From Branchiostoma floridae (taxonomy: Eukaryota > Chordata > Leptocardii > Amphioxiformes > Branchiostomatidae): a stretch of 64,000 nucleotides of DNA. The stretch lies in NCBI RefSeq assembly GCF_000003815.2, contig NC_049980.1, positions 31,697,470-31,761,469 of the forward strand, in the 5' to 3' direction. The notes beneath the pieces are model-generated. The model did not search any database, had not been told where the DNA came from, and saw nothing but the letters and a program-made list of their open reading frames with translations. The position numbers and the translations under genes were made by a program. Shown in pieces: positions 1 to 12,500 of this stretch. The first letter of the stretch is position 1, and every line of letters begins with the position of its first letter.

Positions 1-50
1 TCCTGTGGACGGATTTGAGCTTTCCTGAATAAACAAAGGTTCAAAGAAAC
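1..50 (+). mobile_element. Non-LTR retrotransposon 3' tail, family B (copy 3, cut by window edge)
   Basis: TCCTGTGGACGGATTTGAGC then CTGAATAAACAAAGGTTCAA matches the 3' ends at 11410 and 22232. It ends just upstream of the first visible arylsulfatase exon. Confidence 0.7.
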
Positions 51-81
51 TCATCTACAACTCTACTACATGTACCATTAG

Positions 82-3000
82 GTACAGCCACATCAGTGAC
101 ACCAACAGGAGGGTGTATGCTGCCATGACAACCATCATGGACCAGGCAGTGGGGAACGTGACTCGTGCCTTGAAGCAGTACGGGCTCTGGGACAACACTG
201 TGCTGATTTTCTCTACTGGTGAGTTAAGCTAAGGGCACAACCCGCCGTACGTGCAATTTGTCTGTACGTTTTTTTTTTTGAGACAACGTCCGGCACGTAT
301 TTCTGAAAATGTTCAAGCTGTACAGGGTAGGCGCGTCGCCCGTACTGGCACGTACAGGGGGCGAATCCGCAGCCCGATGGCACGCAAAGTTTTGCCTGCA
401 CGTAAAGTTCTATGCCGTGTCTTGTGCTCCAAAATCCGTTGGATTTCCAACGAGTTCGTACCGAGGCGGTACATACCACTTACGGATCCCAAAAGATTGC
501 TGACGTTTTGGCACGTAGACAGCACGTATTTGCACGTTGCGTGGGTTGTGCCCTTAGCTTAAGGCTCTTTTTGTACGTGTACATTGTAGTAGTAGCGGAC
601 AAAGATGAACTAGGCTAAGCGTTATATGGTCTATGATAGTGTCTACAGCATCTATAACAATGTCTACAGACTGGGAAGACTGACTACCAAGAAAGACTGG
701 ATGCTGTAGCCGGGTCATACCAAAGACCCTTAAAAATGGTACATACTTCTTTCTCTGCTAAGTATGGAAGCTCAACACACTACACTACCAGTGGACTAGC
801 CCCCTGCTGTAGTGCTTGCACCTATGTGTGGCCCCAGGGCTTTGAAGCGGAGATGGGCACCGGGCTCAATACATCTCATCAAGGAGGTTGACCCCCTTGT
901 TCTGATGTATGGGCAACTTTAGCTCTCATGTTGTTATTATTACTACTATGGCCTATGGCATGATACTGTTTTCCATTCTTCAGACAATGGAGGTCGCGTG
1001 GACCGAGGAGGCATCAACTGGCCCCTGAGGGGATGGAAGGGCTCACTCTGGGAAGGGGGGATTCGTGGAGTCGGCTTTGTCAACAGCCCGCTGATCAAAG
1101 CCAAAGGCAGGACCAGCGACGCCCTGATCCACATCTCTGATTGGTTCCCTACTTTGGTGGGACTTGCCAGTGGTTCCACCAATGGGACAAAGCCGCTGGA
1201 CGGCCACGATGTCTGGGAAGCCATCAGGTAGTGCTACTAGGGTAACTTTGTAAACAGTTTTATCATAGTTTTTTTGTATTTTTCCTCCCGACTGGTGTTA
1301 CAATGTTAACAACCTAACTGCTGTATTCATGCAAAGCAAGCAAAGTAAAAAGAAGGGACTACGCATAACTTGTCACAGTAGGAATATTAAGTCTACAGAC
1401 ACTGGTTTCAAACTGAAATATTTTCATTGCAATATGTTTAAATGCAGCTATATGGTGTTGCTAATAATATGGCCCCCTCCTGTTGGATGTAACGCTACCT
1501 TTAGCTAGGCCTACTTTAGGCCTGTATTTGTGAGGGATGAGTAAATTGAATGAACGAGTGAGTGAGTGAGTGAGTGAGTGAGTGAGTGAGTGAGTGAGTG
1601 AGTGAGTGAGTGAGTGAGTGAGTGAGTGAGTGAGTGAGTGAGTGAGTGAGTGAGTGAGTGAGTGAGTGAGTGAGTGAGTGAGTGAGTGAGTAAGTGAATT
1701 TATGAGTGAATGCTGTTCAGCACCAGTGACAGGTGGGGTAATGTTATTGTAAGCCTGTATTTGTTAGTGAACACTGTTCAGCACCAGGGACAGGGATGCT
1801 TATGTTACTGTAGGCCTGTATTTGTGAGTGAATGCTGTTCAGCACCAGGGACAGGGATGGTAATGCTACTGTAGGCCTGTATTTGTGAGTGGTGTGTGTT
1901 CCGCAGCAGGGACAGGGATGGTAATGGTAATGTGGGCCTGTATTTGAGTAATGTTTAGTGTTCAGCACCAGGGACAGGGATGGTAATGTTACTGTAAGCC
2001 TGTATTTGTGAGTGATGAGTGTCCAGCACCAGGGACAGGGATGGTAATGTTACTGTAGGCCTGTATTTGTGAGTGTTGAGTGTTCAGCACCAGGGGCAGG
2101 GATTGTTATGTTACTGTAGGCCTGTATTTGTGAGTGATAAGTGTTCAGCACCAGGGACAGGGATGGTAATGTTACTGTAGGCCTGTATTTGTGAGTGATA
2201 AGTGTTCAGCACCAGGGACAGGGATGGTAATGTTAATGTGGGCCTGTATTTGTGAGTGATAAGTGTTCAGCACCAGGGACAGGGATGGTAATGTTACTGT
2301 AGGCCTGTATTTGTGAGTGATAAGTGTTCAGCACCAGGGACAGGGATGGTTATGTTACTGCAAGCCTATATTTGTGAGTGATGAGTGTTCAGCACCAGGG
2401 ACAAGGATGGTAATGTTACTGTAGGCCTGTATTTGTGAGTGATAAGTGTTCAGCACCAGGGACAGGGATGGTAATGTTACTGTAGGCCTGTATTTGTGAG
2501 TGATAAGTGTTCAGCACCAGAGACAGGGACGGTAATGTTACTGTAGGCCTGTGTTTGTTAATAAACACTGTTCAGCACCAGGGACAGTAATGTTACTGCA
2601 GTCCTGTATTTGTGATTGCGCACTGTTCAACACAAGGGACAGGGATGGTAATGTTACCATAGGCCTGTATTTGTGAGTGATGTGTGTTTAGCACCAGGGA
2701 CAGGGATTGTTATGTTACTGTAGGCCTGTATTTGTGTGTGATGAGTGTTCAGCACCAGGGACAGGGATTGTAATGTTACTGTAGGCCTGTATTTGTGAGT
2801 GAATACTGTTCAGCACCAGGGACAGGGATGGTAATGTTACTGTAGGCCTGTATTTGTGAGTGATGAGTGTTCGGCACCAGGGACAGGGACGGTAATGTTA
2901 CTGTAGGCCTGTATTTGTGAGTGTTGAGTGTTCAGCACCAGGGACAGTAATGTTACTGTAAGCCTGTATTTGTGAGTGTTGAGTGTTCAGCACCAGGGAC

Positions 3001-4348
3001 AGGGATGGTAATGTTACTGTAAGCCTGTATTTGTTAGTGATGAGTGTTCAGCACCAGGGACAGGGATGGTAATGTTACTGTAGGCCTGTATTTGTGAGTG
3101 TGAGGACCATTCAGCACCAAGGACAGGGATAGTAATGATATAATGGAGTAACCCTTGTTGTTCTGCAGTGATGGAAAACCATCTCCAAGGAGGGAGATCC
3201 TCCACAACATCGACCCCATGTTCAATACTGTTCCCAGTCCACGGCCCCACCAGTGGGGAGACCGTGTGTTCAACACGTCAGTACATGCTGCCATCAGGTC
3301 AGGGGACTGGAAACTGCTCACAGGATACCCAGGTACATTGGTGACTAGATTCACCACTGGATAAGAGATATGTTCTGAAAATCGCACACAAATAGTAGAT
3401 GTGCCAAAAAAAGTTACTCAGGCAACTGGATATGATTTTGAAAACAGTCAGAGGTTTAGATAGTAGATAACCACCAACATTCTAACCACCTGTCACCATC
3501 TTCAGACTGCAGCTAGTTGTCACTGATGCAGTACTTCACGCTGCAGCTAGGTGTCACTGATGCAGTACTTCACGCTGCAGCTAGGTGTCACTGATGCAGT
3601 ACTTCACACTGCAGCTAGGTGTCACTGATGCAGTACTTCAAACTGCAGCTAGGTGTTGTTGCAGCAGTGTTTAGAACAACATACTTTCGGAGCATATTCT
3701 TTTATACAAGGACCCCCTGACCAATTTGTAACCACTTTTTGGTGGTCCCTTTTAGATATCTTCCCATTGACATTTTTAAGAATCCCATCTATAATGACCA
3801 CCTGTCCACATAGACCAGATTGTATAGGACCACTAAATGGTCTTTTTGGGCAGTGTTGACTCTATTCTAATGTTGTGAGCTGCCCTTTATAATCTATTTG
3901 ATATCTTTCTCTCATTGCATAGATTAAGAAATGATTTACTGAAAGAAAGAAAAGAACATTCTAAGTTTTGCAATGTATTTACATGTACTCCAACAGGCTG
4001 TGACTGCCATTCTAATCTTACATGTATGCTGTGACTTGCGCTGTTACCATATTGTTGGTCTTTCTCTCATTACTGAAATTAGGGAACGCATCGTGGGTAC
4101 CGCCACCCTCATCTAGGAAGCCCTGGGAGGAACCAGCAGACACCCCAGATAAACATCTCTGGCTGTTCAACATCCGTGAGGACCCGGAGGAGAGGACCGA
4201 TCTGTCGCAGAAGCATCCCGGTGTTGTGCAAGAGCTACTGGAGAGGTTGGCTACATACAACAGGACAGCAGTGCCGGTGTTTTACCCATCTTTCGATCCT
4301 CAAGCCAACCCAGCGTTACACGGAAACATCTGGGGACCATGGAGGTGA
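82..4348 (+). CDS. ARSB-like: Arylsulfatase B/I/J-like gene, 3' part (four exons, truncated by window edge)
   Basis: Lysosomal or secreted sulfatase that hydrolyses sulfate esters, probably of glycosaminoglycans. Exons: 82-218, 984-1227, 3169-3332, 4083-4348 (TGA). All have AG/GT borders and the phases join. The first visible exon ends in FST, and the next opens with DNGG, the family's metal-binding Asp-Asn motif. Later landmarks are [15 protein letters not shown] with the conserved Lys, [50 protein letters not shown] and the C-terminal GPWR. Exons of 244, 164 and 266 bp match the - strand paralogue at 6595-23666 exactly. The 82-218 exon lacks the first 71 bp of its counterpart. It starts directly after an AG that follows a retrotransposon tail (1-50), so either an extra intron splits this exon here or the insertion changed it. 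The catalytic Cys exon lies outside the window. A possible poly(A) signal ATTAAA is at 4397. Certain as to superfamily; ARSB versus ARSI/ARSJ is not resolved. Confidence 0.9.
224..562. mobile_element. TTAA-flanked MITE with 20-bp perfect inverted ends, at a splice donor
   Basis: The ends TTAAGCTAAGGGCACAACCC and GGGTTGTGCCCTTAGCTTAA are exact reverse complements, including TTAA as probable target duplication. The interior is built from many GCACGTA/TACGTGC motifs. The left end starts at intron position +6 after the donor GT at 219-220. Non-autonomous; a piggyBac or Kolobok-type origin is inferred from TTAA. Confidence 0.85.
660..870 (+). mobile_element. SINE family A body, head missing, in arylsulfatase intron
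   Basis: Shares GGGTCATACCAAAGACCC and CCCCCTGCTGTAGTGCTTGC with the SINE at 5310-5530. No tRNA-like head is seen. It lies between arylsulfatase exons 82-218 and 984-1227. Confidence 0.5.
1517..1694. repeat. Tetranucleotide microsatellite (GTGA)n
   Basis: About 36 nearly perfect GTGA units at roughly 1552-1690, preceded at 1517 by a partial unit of the adjacent 61-bp minisatellite (AGGCCTGTATTTGTGAG). The array probably expanded from the GTGAGTGATGAGTG part of that unit. Confidence 0.95.
1711..3134. repeat. 61-bp intronic minisatellite, about 23 units
   Basis: Unit core TTCAGCACCAGGGACAGGGA followed by TGGTAATGTTACTGTAGGCC and TGTATTTGTGAGTGATGAG. Units are well conserved, with scattered substitutions and occasional short units. 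The array fills the arylsulfatase intron 1228-3168 and ends about 35 bp before the exon. Confidence 0.95.
3505..3660. repeat. 34-bp tandem repeat, about 4.5 units
   Basis: Unit CTGCAGCTAGGTGTCACTGA with TGCAGTACTTCACG, nearly perfect. It lies in the last intron of the + strand arylsulfatase. A single diverged unit recurs near 4772. Confidence 0.9.
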
Positions 4349-4420
4349 TATGGGACAAACCTTGATAGTTTTCCTATTTCTGCTGCTTTTTTCAACATTA
4401 AACTTTGACAAATTTATGAG

Positions 4421-4995
4421 CTACATACAACAGGACAGCAGTGCCGGTGTTTTACCCATCTTTCGATCCTCAAGCCAACCCAGCATTACACGGAAATATC
4501 TGGGGACCATGGAGGTGAAATGGAACAAACCTTGATAGCTTTCCTATTTCTGCTGCTGCTATTTTAAACATTAAACATTGACAAATTTATGAGGAGAGAA
4601 GATAGCTACACAAAACAGGTCAGCAGTGCCCGCGTTTTACCTGTTTATTTTTTACCCTCAAGCGAACCCAGCGTTTCACAAGGACAAAATTGTTTCTTGA
4701 CCCTAGTCATGGTTGAAGCTAGCTGGCAACAATCTTGCTTCCAAGCCATTCAGTCTTTCTAGAAGTGCGCACTGCAGCTAGGTGTTGCTGCTGCATTGTG
4801 AAGAAGACAGTCCCAAACAAGTCTATTCCAGTCATGAGCCAATGGTTGCTTCCCTAAATGGCCATTAGTGAGATGACCCCCAGGAAAAGGACAGACTTGT
4901 CACAGAAACATGCTTGTGTGGGAAAAGTTGGCTACTTACCATAGGACAGCAGTGCCTGTGTTTTACCTGTTTTTATGGACTGCCATGGAGGTGAT
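4421..4995 (+). repeat. Tandem copies of the arylsulfatase terminal-exon end and 3' UTR
   Basis: The stretch 4250-4418 (last 33 codons plus 3' UTR) is repeated at 4421-4592 with few changes. It is repeated again, more diverged, at about 4603-4680 and 4870-4995. The copies keep the coding look (CAGTGCCGGTGTTTTACCC) but lie behind the stop codon. Confidence 0.85.
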
Positions 4996-5309
4996 AAACA
5001 GCTAGCTGTGACCAAGCAAACTACTTTGCATTTAGTAAGTTTTGAGATATAGTAGTCCAGAAACTTCAAAAGCTGTGCAATATAACATATTGTTAACTAT
5101 GTTTGTATTTATTATGGAATGGAATGACAAAGTGGACTTCGAGCAGTGTTCATTATGCATTGTGCTACACACAGTTCACACAAGCACGCAGTTCAGTGAG
5201 GATAATTTCTGCCATAGTTGTATTCATTGTTGTCATAAGAATGAATTTCAAAGCATAAATCATCATGAATGGTAATGACTTCAAATGAAAAGAATTCCCA
5301 AACTACTAG

Positions 5310-5530
5310 TAACTTGTGAACAAGCGATCAGAGTGTTTGCCTTGCAGTCAGAAGTTTGTGAGTTTGATCCCCGACCTAGTCATTCCAAAGACTTAATACC
5401 AATCTCCACTTGGCATAAAGAGTATGGTAGATGAACACAGTGAACTAGTCCCCTGCTGTAGTGATTGCACGAAGTTGTGTGGCCCTGAAAACAGATGTGG
5501 GTGCCATCCAATGCACCAATTGGTAAAAAC
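5310..5530 (+). mobile_element. tRNA-derived SINE, family A
   Basis: The tRNA-like head (GATCAGAGTGTTTGCC, then GTGAGTTTGATCCCC as B box) is followed by a body with GACCTAGTCATTCCAAAG and CCCCTGCTGTAGTGATTGCA. The body is shared with 660-870 and, inverted, with 25690-25811. Confidence 0.6.
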
Positions 5531-6594
5531 ATTGTTCTAGGAAAAACGTATAACAAGTAACAATATAAGTGCAACATTAAGATAGTTCATACTACTTTGT
5601 AGTAAAAGTTACAACACCTGAATTCTCCCCCAAGCTTGGTCTTCTGTTGGACTGCCAGCTTGCACAAATCAGGGATTTTCATTATGGCAACTGTATGACT
5701 CCAAGTGTGATACAATCAGCCATCTACATTGCTTTTATGCTATTCTGAAATATAACTATAAGCTAGCTATATGGCCTTATATAGACCCAAATTGTAATAC
5801 ATGTAATATATGCAACTCTTCTAGTATGTCATGAAAAGGAAATAACACTTGACATATGTAATATCAATCATCTTAACCTGATACAGCTTTGTTTATATTA
5901 TGATCTCATCAACAAACATAATATATCTGATTTAGTGATTTGTTCCAGCAAAGATTTTCATACGAGGTATGTTTGTCCCAACATACAAGTGGCCTTATTG
6001 AAAGAAAGAGGTATAGATGTTGTTGCTATAGGAGATACATAGTACATTGTATATCAAGTTAACAGATGGTAGTTTCAAACTGTGGTACTTTGAAAATATA
6101 TAGATAACTGTTACAGTTAGATATAAAAATGGACATAGGTTACCCCAGTATTGGAAAATATTTGAGTTTGATATAACAACAGATATAGGTTACCCACGGA
6201 TAATAGTAAACTAGTGCTACATCAGCTCAATGTACCAGTTGGAAAGTAAAAAGACAAATGTCATGAATATTTCAATACCATAATACTGCCTGGTTTTGAG
6301 TAGCTGTTTACTTATAATACTTTCTTAAAGTTTATCTTTTTCAGCTCCATTGCTTTTCCCATATCCCAAACCCTTCATCTCATTTCAAATATAAAACTTA
6401 CATCAGCAAAACTTGGCACTACTTTTCAGCCCCAATAAGAATTAAAAAAAAAGGAAATTGCATCAGTAGCATTTGGTGTGTAATACTTGAGTATCTTTCT
6501 CAGCTCCACTCTCCCCCCTCCCATACCCACCATTTTTCCTTCAAAATATCCAAAAGACCTTGCATCAGTAAAACTAATAACCTTCACTTGACCT

Positions 6595-9500
6595 TCACTC
6601 CCAAGGTGACCACAGGTCCCCGTGCAGGGCAGGGTTTGCCCTGGGGTCAGGCGGCGGATAAAATATCGGCACCGAAGACTTCTTGTACGCAGCCAGCTTC
6701 TCTAACAAGTCCTGTACAACAAGAGGGTATTTCTTTGATAGGTCCGTTCTCTCCTCGGGGTCTTCGCGGATGTTGAACAGCCAGAGGTGCTGGCCCGGTG
6801 GGTCGTCTGACTCCTCACAGATCAGGTCAGAAGATGGGGGAGGCATCCAGGACCCATTCCCTGTTGGTGAAAGATCATAATTGTAATCATCAGAAAGATA
6901 AAAATTGACAGGTAAAATCTTTTAATAAGCATTTCAGGATCCCTCTATCCAAAATCTAATCGATTCAAGGTATAATGAAAACTTACCTATGCCCACCAAT
7001 CCATTCAGGCCATTGAGTTATGCTGGTCAACCACACACACACTTACACCCACAAATGCTACCGAAAATATAACCTTCTAGCAAAGGTATTAACTAACTAC
7101 CTGGCTACCCTGAGTCCAGTTTCCAGTCCCTCAAATAAGCAAAAACAAACAAACAAATAATTATCTGGGTAGCCTGTGAGCAGTTTCTAGTCACCTGAGC
7201 GGATGGCCGCGTGCATGCAAACAAACAAACAAGCAAGCAAACAAACAAATAAACAAACGATTACCTGGATAGCCTCTGAGTAGTTTCCAACTTCCTGACC
7301 AGATGGCCGTGTGCATGCAACAAACAAACAAATAAACAAACGATCACCTGGGTAGCCTGTGAGCAGTTTCCAGTCGCCTGAGCGGATGGCCGCGTGCATG
7401 GATGTGTTGAAGGTGTCGTCGCCCCACTGGTGGGGGGGCAGGTACAGGATGGTGCGGAACAACGGGTCGATGTTGTGGAGGATCTCTTTCCTTGGAGAGG
7501 GCTTCCCTTCACTGTGGAAAAGTAGAGAGAGAAAAGTTGTAGAAGACATCATCAATATCTTTTTTTATATATCAATTATGCAAATGAGTCCTATTGTGAC
7601 AAGTCATGAGTAGACCAAGAGTCCCTTCTTTTGACTTTGCAATCATGATGAATACAGAAGTTATTATTAATTTAGGTTGTTGCAACGCCAGTTGGGAAGA
7701 AAAATGAGGTTGCAAACCTAAAGAAACTATGATACTATTTCCCTAACTGTACTACCTGATGGCTTCCCAGACATTGTGGCCGTCCAGCGGCTTCATCCCA
7801 TTGGTGGAACCGCCGGCAAGTCCCACCAACGTAGGGAACCAATCAGAGATGTGGATCAGGGCGTCGCTGGTCCTGCCTTTGGCTTTGATCAGCGGGCTGT
7901 TGACAAAGCCGACTCCGCGAATCCCCCCTTCCCAGAGTGAGCCCTTCCAGCCCCTCAGCGGCCAATTGTTGCCTCCAGCCATCACCTGTCCTCCATTGTC
8001 TGAAAAACAACGTCAAGTTTCACTTAGCAAAAATTCTACACATTATTTTCATATTGAATATAAAGGGGTTTGATGCAAAAGCTGGGTTGTCTCCCAGGCA
8101 AAGCTTAAGCTATCAGTAATATCAGGCCTGGGATCAAATCCTGGTAGCCAGTCGACTGTTTTTAAATGCTTGTTACACTTTCACAGTACTCACCAGTTGA
8201 GAAGACCAGGACCGTGTTGTCCCATAGCCCGTACTGTTTCAAAGCGTCGGTGATGTTCCCGACTGCCTCGTCCATGGCCGTTGTCATGGCAGCGTACATC
8301 CTCCTGTTGTAGTCGTTGATGTGCCTGTACATGGCAATGTACTTCTGCGGAGCTTGTAGCGGGGCGTGAACGGCTTGGAAGGGAAGGTACAGGAACATGG
8401 GCTGCAAGTGTATGAAAAAAAGGCTCTTGGTAAGAAATGTGCAGGTGTTGGCACATTGGCGGCGCACCAAATCCGCATGTTTTTTAAAAACAGATTTCTC
8501 AAAGAGGCACAGTGGACATCACTTATATGTCATATGTGTAAAGTGCCTTTTCCAAGCCATCATTGACACAAAGGTGAGTATTAAAGTCAGAAAATAGTCA
8601 CTGTGGTTTTGAGTCAAACACTCTCACCGCCCACACTGACACCACAATTGTAACGGGGCATGGAAAGCACCTGAATTTCAAGCATCAAGCCATTAGAAAA
8701 GATATGAAAAAGTGAGCACTCAAACACATAGCATTCCCAAATCTGAAGACCCCTTTCTAGAGCTCCAAACCTTGCTCTTGTCTTGTTGAGCGATGACCTC
8801 TATGGCTTTCTTGGCAAACAGGTGAGTGGAGTAAGTTCCGTTCTGGTCAGTGACTGGTCTGTTCTGGTCCCTGAGGTCCAGCCCGTTCCAGCCGGGTCTG
8901 AAGCCGGGCATCCCACCAGAGTTCCTGTGGCTGAAGTGGTTCTCACTGCCCGTCAAGAAGCCTGCAGAGGAACAACAGAGTCTCAGTTAAATTCTATGAT
9001 AACGTTATATCTTTCTTTGACTGGTGTATTTGAATGCACTTCTTGGTAGATTGAAATAAGATCATGATAGTTGTTGAAAATTATCATGCTAGGAAATAGT
9101 GGTGAACATAATCGTTCTGAAGGCTTGAAGATTGTATACAGCAGGGAAAAAGTTGTCATCAAGAGAGTTCCATAATTTGGCAGTCCGGGGCAAGAAGCTA
9201 TTGAGGTAGAAGGACTTTGAGATGAGAAATTGAACAGTATAATTATGTGAGATAGAGGAAAACCTTAAGTGATACACTAAAAGCCTCTCAATGGAGAGAC
9301 AAGTGGTGTGATATCATTGGAGCAATGGCCATCATGGAAGTACCAATAGAAAAGAGACAGGGAGACAACATTTTGCCTGTGACTGTGAGAGAGAGGGCCC
9401 TGAGCTTTGAAGCCAACTGATGGCTAATGGCCAGGATTGTCTCCAGCTTTCTTTTTTTTTCATTCCACTGATTGTTTGGGGCCTTTTTATGTACTGTTAC

Positions 9501-12500
9501 ATTAGACTTTTTCGCTGTGATCTTTATTTGAGGAGAAGCATGATGCTTTTTCTAACTAGTGACCCTTAGGAGGTTGATCGAGGAGGATGTTGGTCTCCAA
9601 GACAGGACCTCATGTCTGTCTCGCATGACAGAGTCATCCATCAGGTGACACTTCATAGTGTCACCTGATGGATGACTGAACTGAACTGAGTGAGTTGTGC
9701 TTCTTTGTGGCTCGCCTAGCGACTACTTGATGAAAAAGTCTAATGTAACAGTACATAGTTACGTGACTAATGAATCTTTTCAACAACTGAAATTAGCACT
9801 CACCATAGAAGGTATCGAAGCCCCTGTGCAGGGGTGTGTACTCCTCCTTATAGAAGCCCAGGTGCCACTTGCCCACGATGTGAGTGGAGTACCCCCACTC
9901 CTTCAGTCGCTGGGGGAGAGTCACTTCATCAAGGGGGAGGCCACTGGGCTGGGGGGGCCAGATGATGCTGTGTTGGAGACCAAAATGGATCTGGAGAAAA
10001 AAAAATGCAATACGATACTGTAAATGCAGAAATGTTTGTGGTGGTTTAATGTTCCGGTTTTCGCGGCAGCCGCGTCACTGCGAATTTAAAACCACTGCGA
10101 ATATTTTTTCATAACAGTAAGAGACTACAGTGCATGTTGCTACCACAAAATTAAAACCACCGCAGAAAGTCCATTTGCCCGCAAAATTAAAACTATTTAC
10201 AATATTAAAACCGACCGTCCTGCTACAGTACCATGGGAAGCCACTAGGGGGCCCATAATCCAATCGTTTCTTCATTTTGCAAAGATCTAACATTCCAAAT
10301 ACCTAGAACACCAGATATCAAAACCTGGAGTTCTACTGCAGTACCTTAGAAAGCTGCTAGAAGGTCAGGTATCACACTTGAACTTCTTTTTCCAGACCCA
10401 TAGCCATCTACCAAATATCTTTAGTATCCATTTACAACTTCTTGAGTTACTATGAACTCTCATCATTCCAAAAATGTTGTCATCAAGGACTTCTAAAGAT
10501 TGTCTTGAACACCTAAACCCAGCATTGCTGATATCAATTTTCTTATGTGGCTGTATTATGGCATCCGGTGGAATTATGAGGGTAATATAATCCTGTTTAC
10601 AGACACACATAGTATTACACAAAAATGACACCTAAAATCAGAGTTCTTGGCAAAGGTAAAGATACAATCTGAAAGTTGAACTGTTTTGGGGACAGGCTTG
10701 GGTGCGAGAGGAAATTGCTGCAGACACACGGAGGAAGCAACTCTGAACTCCTCAACAAACTCTAACAAGATTTACTGCTCTCTTCACTCTTCAATACCAA
10801 CACAAGAAACTTCGCCAAGGCCACCAAAGTAGTTAAACTCCAAACACCCAAGGCCAATTCTTTTCTCTGCCGACCCCAGACTCTTCTGATAACCTTCACA
10901 GCGACATCTTAACTTGTGCTAATAGCAAACAGAGGTTAGCTTTATTCTTGCCAGGTTGATGATTACAGGCCACAGCAAGTAAATATTGTAGATCAGACAT
11001 CAATGCATACAATTTGATTTTACTTAGGTTTCAAAGAAAAATATTTGGTTCCAACCATTGGAGTTGGGCAACAATTTTTTTTCCCCATGACAATAGCCTA
11101 CCGTGGCCCCTATGTCTGGAACAACCTACCACCAGACACACGTACGGCTCCAAATCTGACCAGCTTTAAAAGACTCTTGAAGTAAAAGTTATTGACCAAA
11201 ACGAACGGACACGGACTATGAACACTGAGCCATTGTACAATGTATGTGTAGTGATATAGGTTGATGAATCTAATAGTACTCAGTATAAATCTGTATCTGT
11301 ATTATATTTTATATGACCCTGACCTCCCTCATGACCTCAATGAAAAGCGGCCTGCTGGCCGATTTGAGCTTCTCATGAATAAACAAAGGTTCAAACAAAC
11401 AAACAAAAAGTCCCAAATGTTGTGACACTAAGCATGATAGACAGAAGGGTTGCTGTAGTGATACTAAGGCTTAGATCAACCACACTTACTAGTGTCTCTT
11501 TCAACACTTTTGGGATACAGGAATAAAAATGATAGTAATACAAAAATGTCGGCTGTGACACCATGCTCTAAGTCACTTCAATTAATGTTCTATTGCAATG
11601 ATTTAGTGATTTTTCTTGCCGTTAAACTCTCTTTGTGCCCTTGCATCAGACTGGAGTTTGTAGTAGACGTCATCCATGAAATGTACCTTCTGTGGCCTTC
11701 GATTCATTTCTCCCGGGTTGACGACTATCAAAACTGACCTTGTTTAGACATTGCAAGGTCAGGTGCATGAACCCTCCGCCACGACCTTGGTGACCTACCA
11801 GAAGTTTATTATCAGGGCCTATAATGACTTGATCAGAACCAGGGGAGTTATCAGTAGTGGGTATCATTTCTGGGACAATGGAGCCACTGTAACAGTTGTA
11901 GATTGGTAGTTTGACAAGTTATTCCTATCGCTACGCAGCAGAACAGTCTAGAATGCACGGAATTGAGACACAATGTCCAGCTGTGTAAAAGTAAGTTGAC
12001 TAGTTTTTTCAAACACTGCCGGATGACAAACAATCCAATGAACTCATCACTAAAAATTTCAAATTTCCAAAAACATTAGTGAAATTGAAATTTTGAAAGT
12101 GAAATTTTTACCATCAAGTACATGTATATTGCCAGTACCCCACATGCAGACCCTTATGACCTTTGTTACCACAAGAAGTTTATTATCAGTCCTTATAATC
12201 AACTTTGAATTACCTTATTAGAACCAGGAGAGTTAGAAATAGGTGCGGGTATCTTTTTCCATTGTTTTCTTGGACAATGAAGTCACTCCCGTAGCAAACC
12301 ATCAGTCCTGGAATGCCACTGTCAGTGGCTGGACAGGCACTGACAGAGGCATTTCAGACGCAAATCAGCAGAAGACCTCCACTGACAGGCCTGTAATACG
12401 TCTGGCAAGTACAAATCGGGCTCTGCACTGATCTGGGACTGTCTTGACAGGCCTGAAAGCGCTTAGGACTGTCTTGACAGGCCTGAAATACGACTGTTGA

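Larger units (their letters stand above)
4349..6594. other. Intergenic region between the convergent arylsulfatases
   Basis: Holds the terminal-exon copies (to 4995), one SINE (5310-5530), then AT-rich sequence. A roughly 150-bp imperfect direct repeat lies at about 6330-6580 (CTTTTTCAGCTCCATTG-type). No further gene is seen. Confidence 0.7.

Noticed and set aside
1711..3134. Regular 61-bp repeats that could suggest a CRISPR array
   Set aside because: There are no unique spacers; the whole unit repeats, and it lies in an intron of an animal gene. It is a minisatellite.
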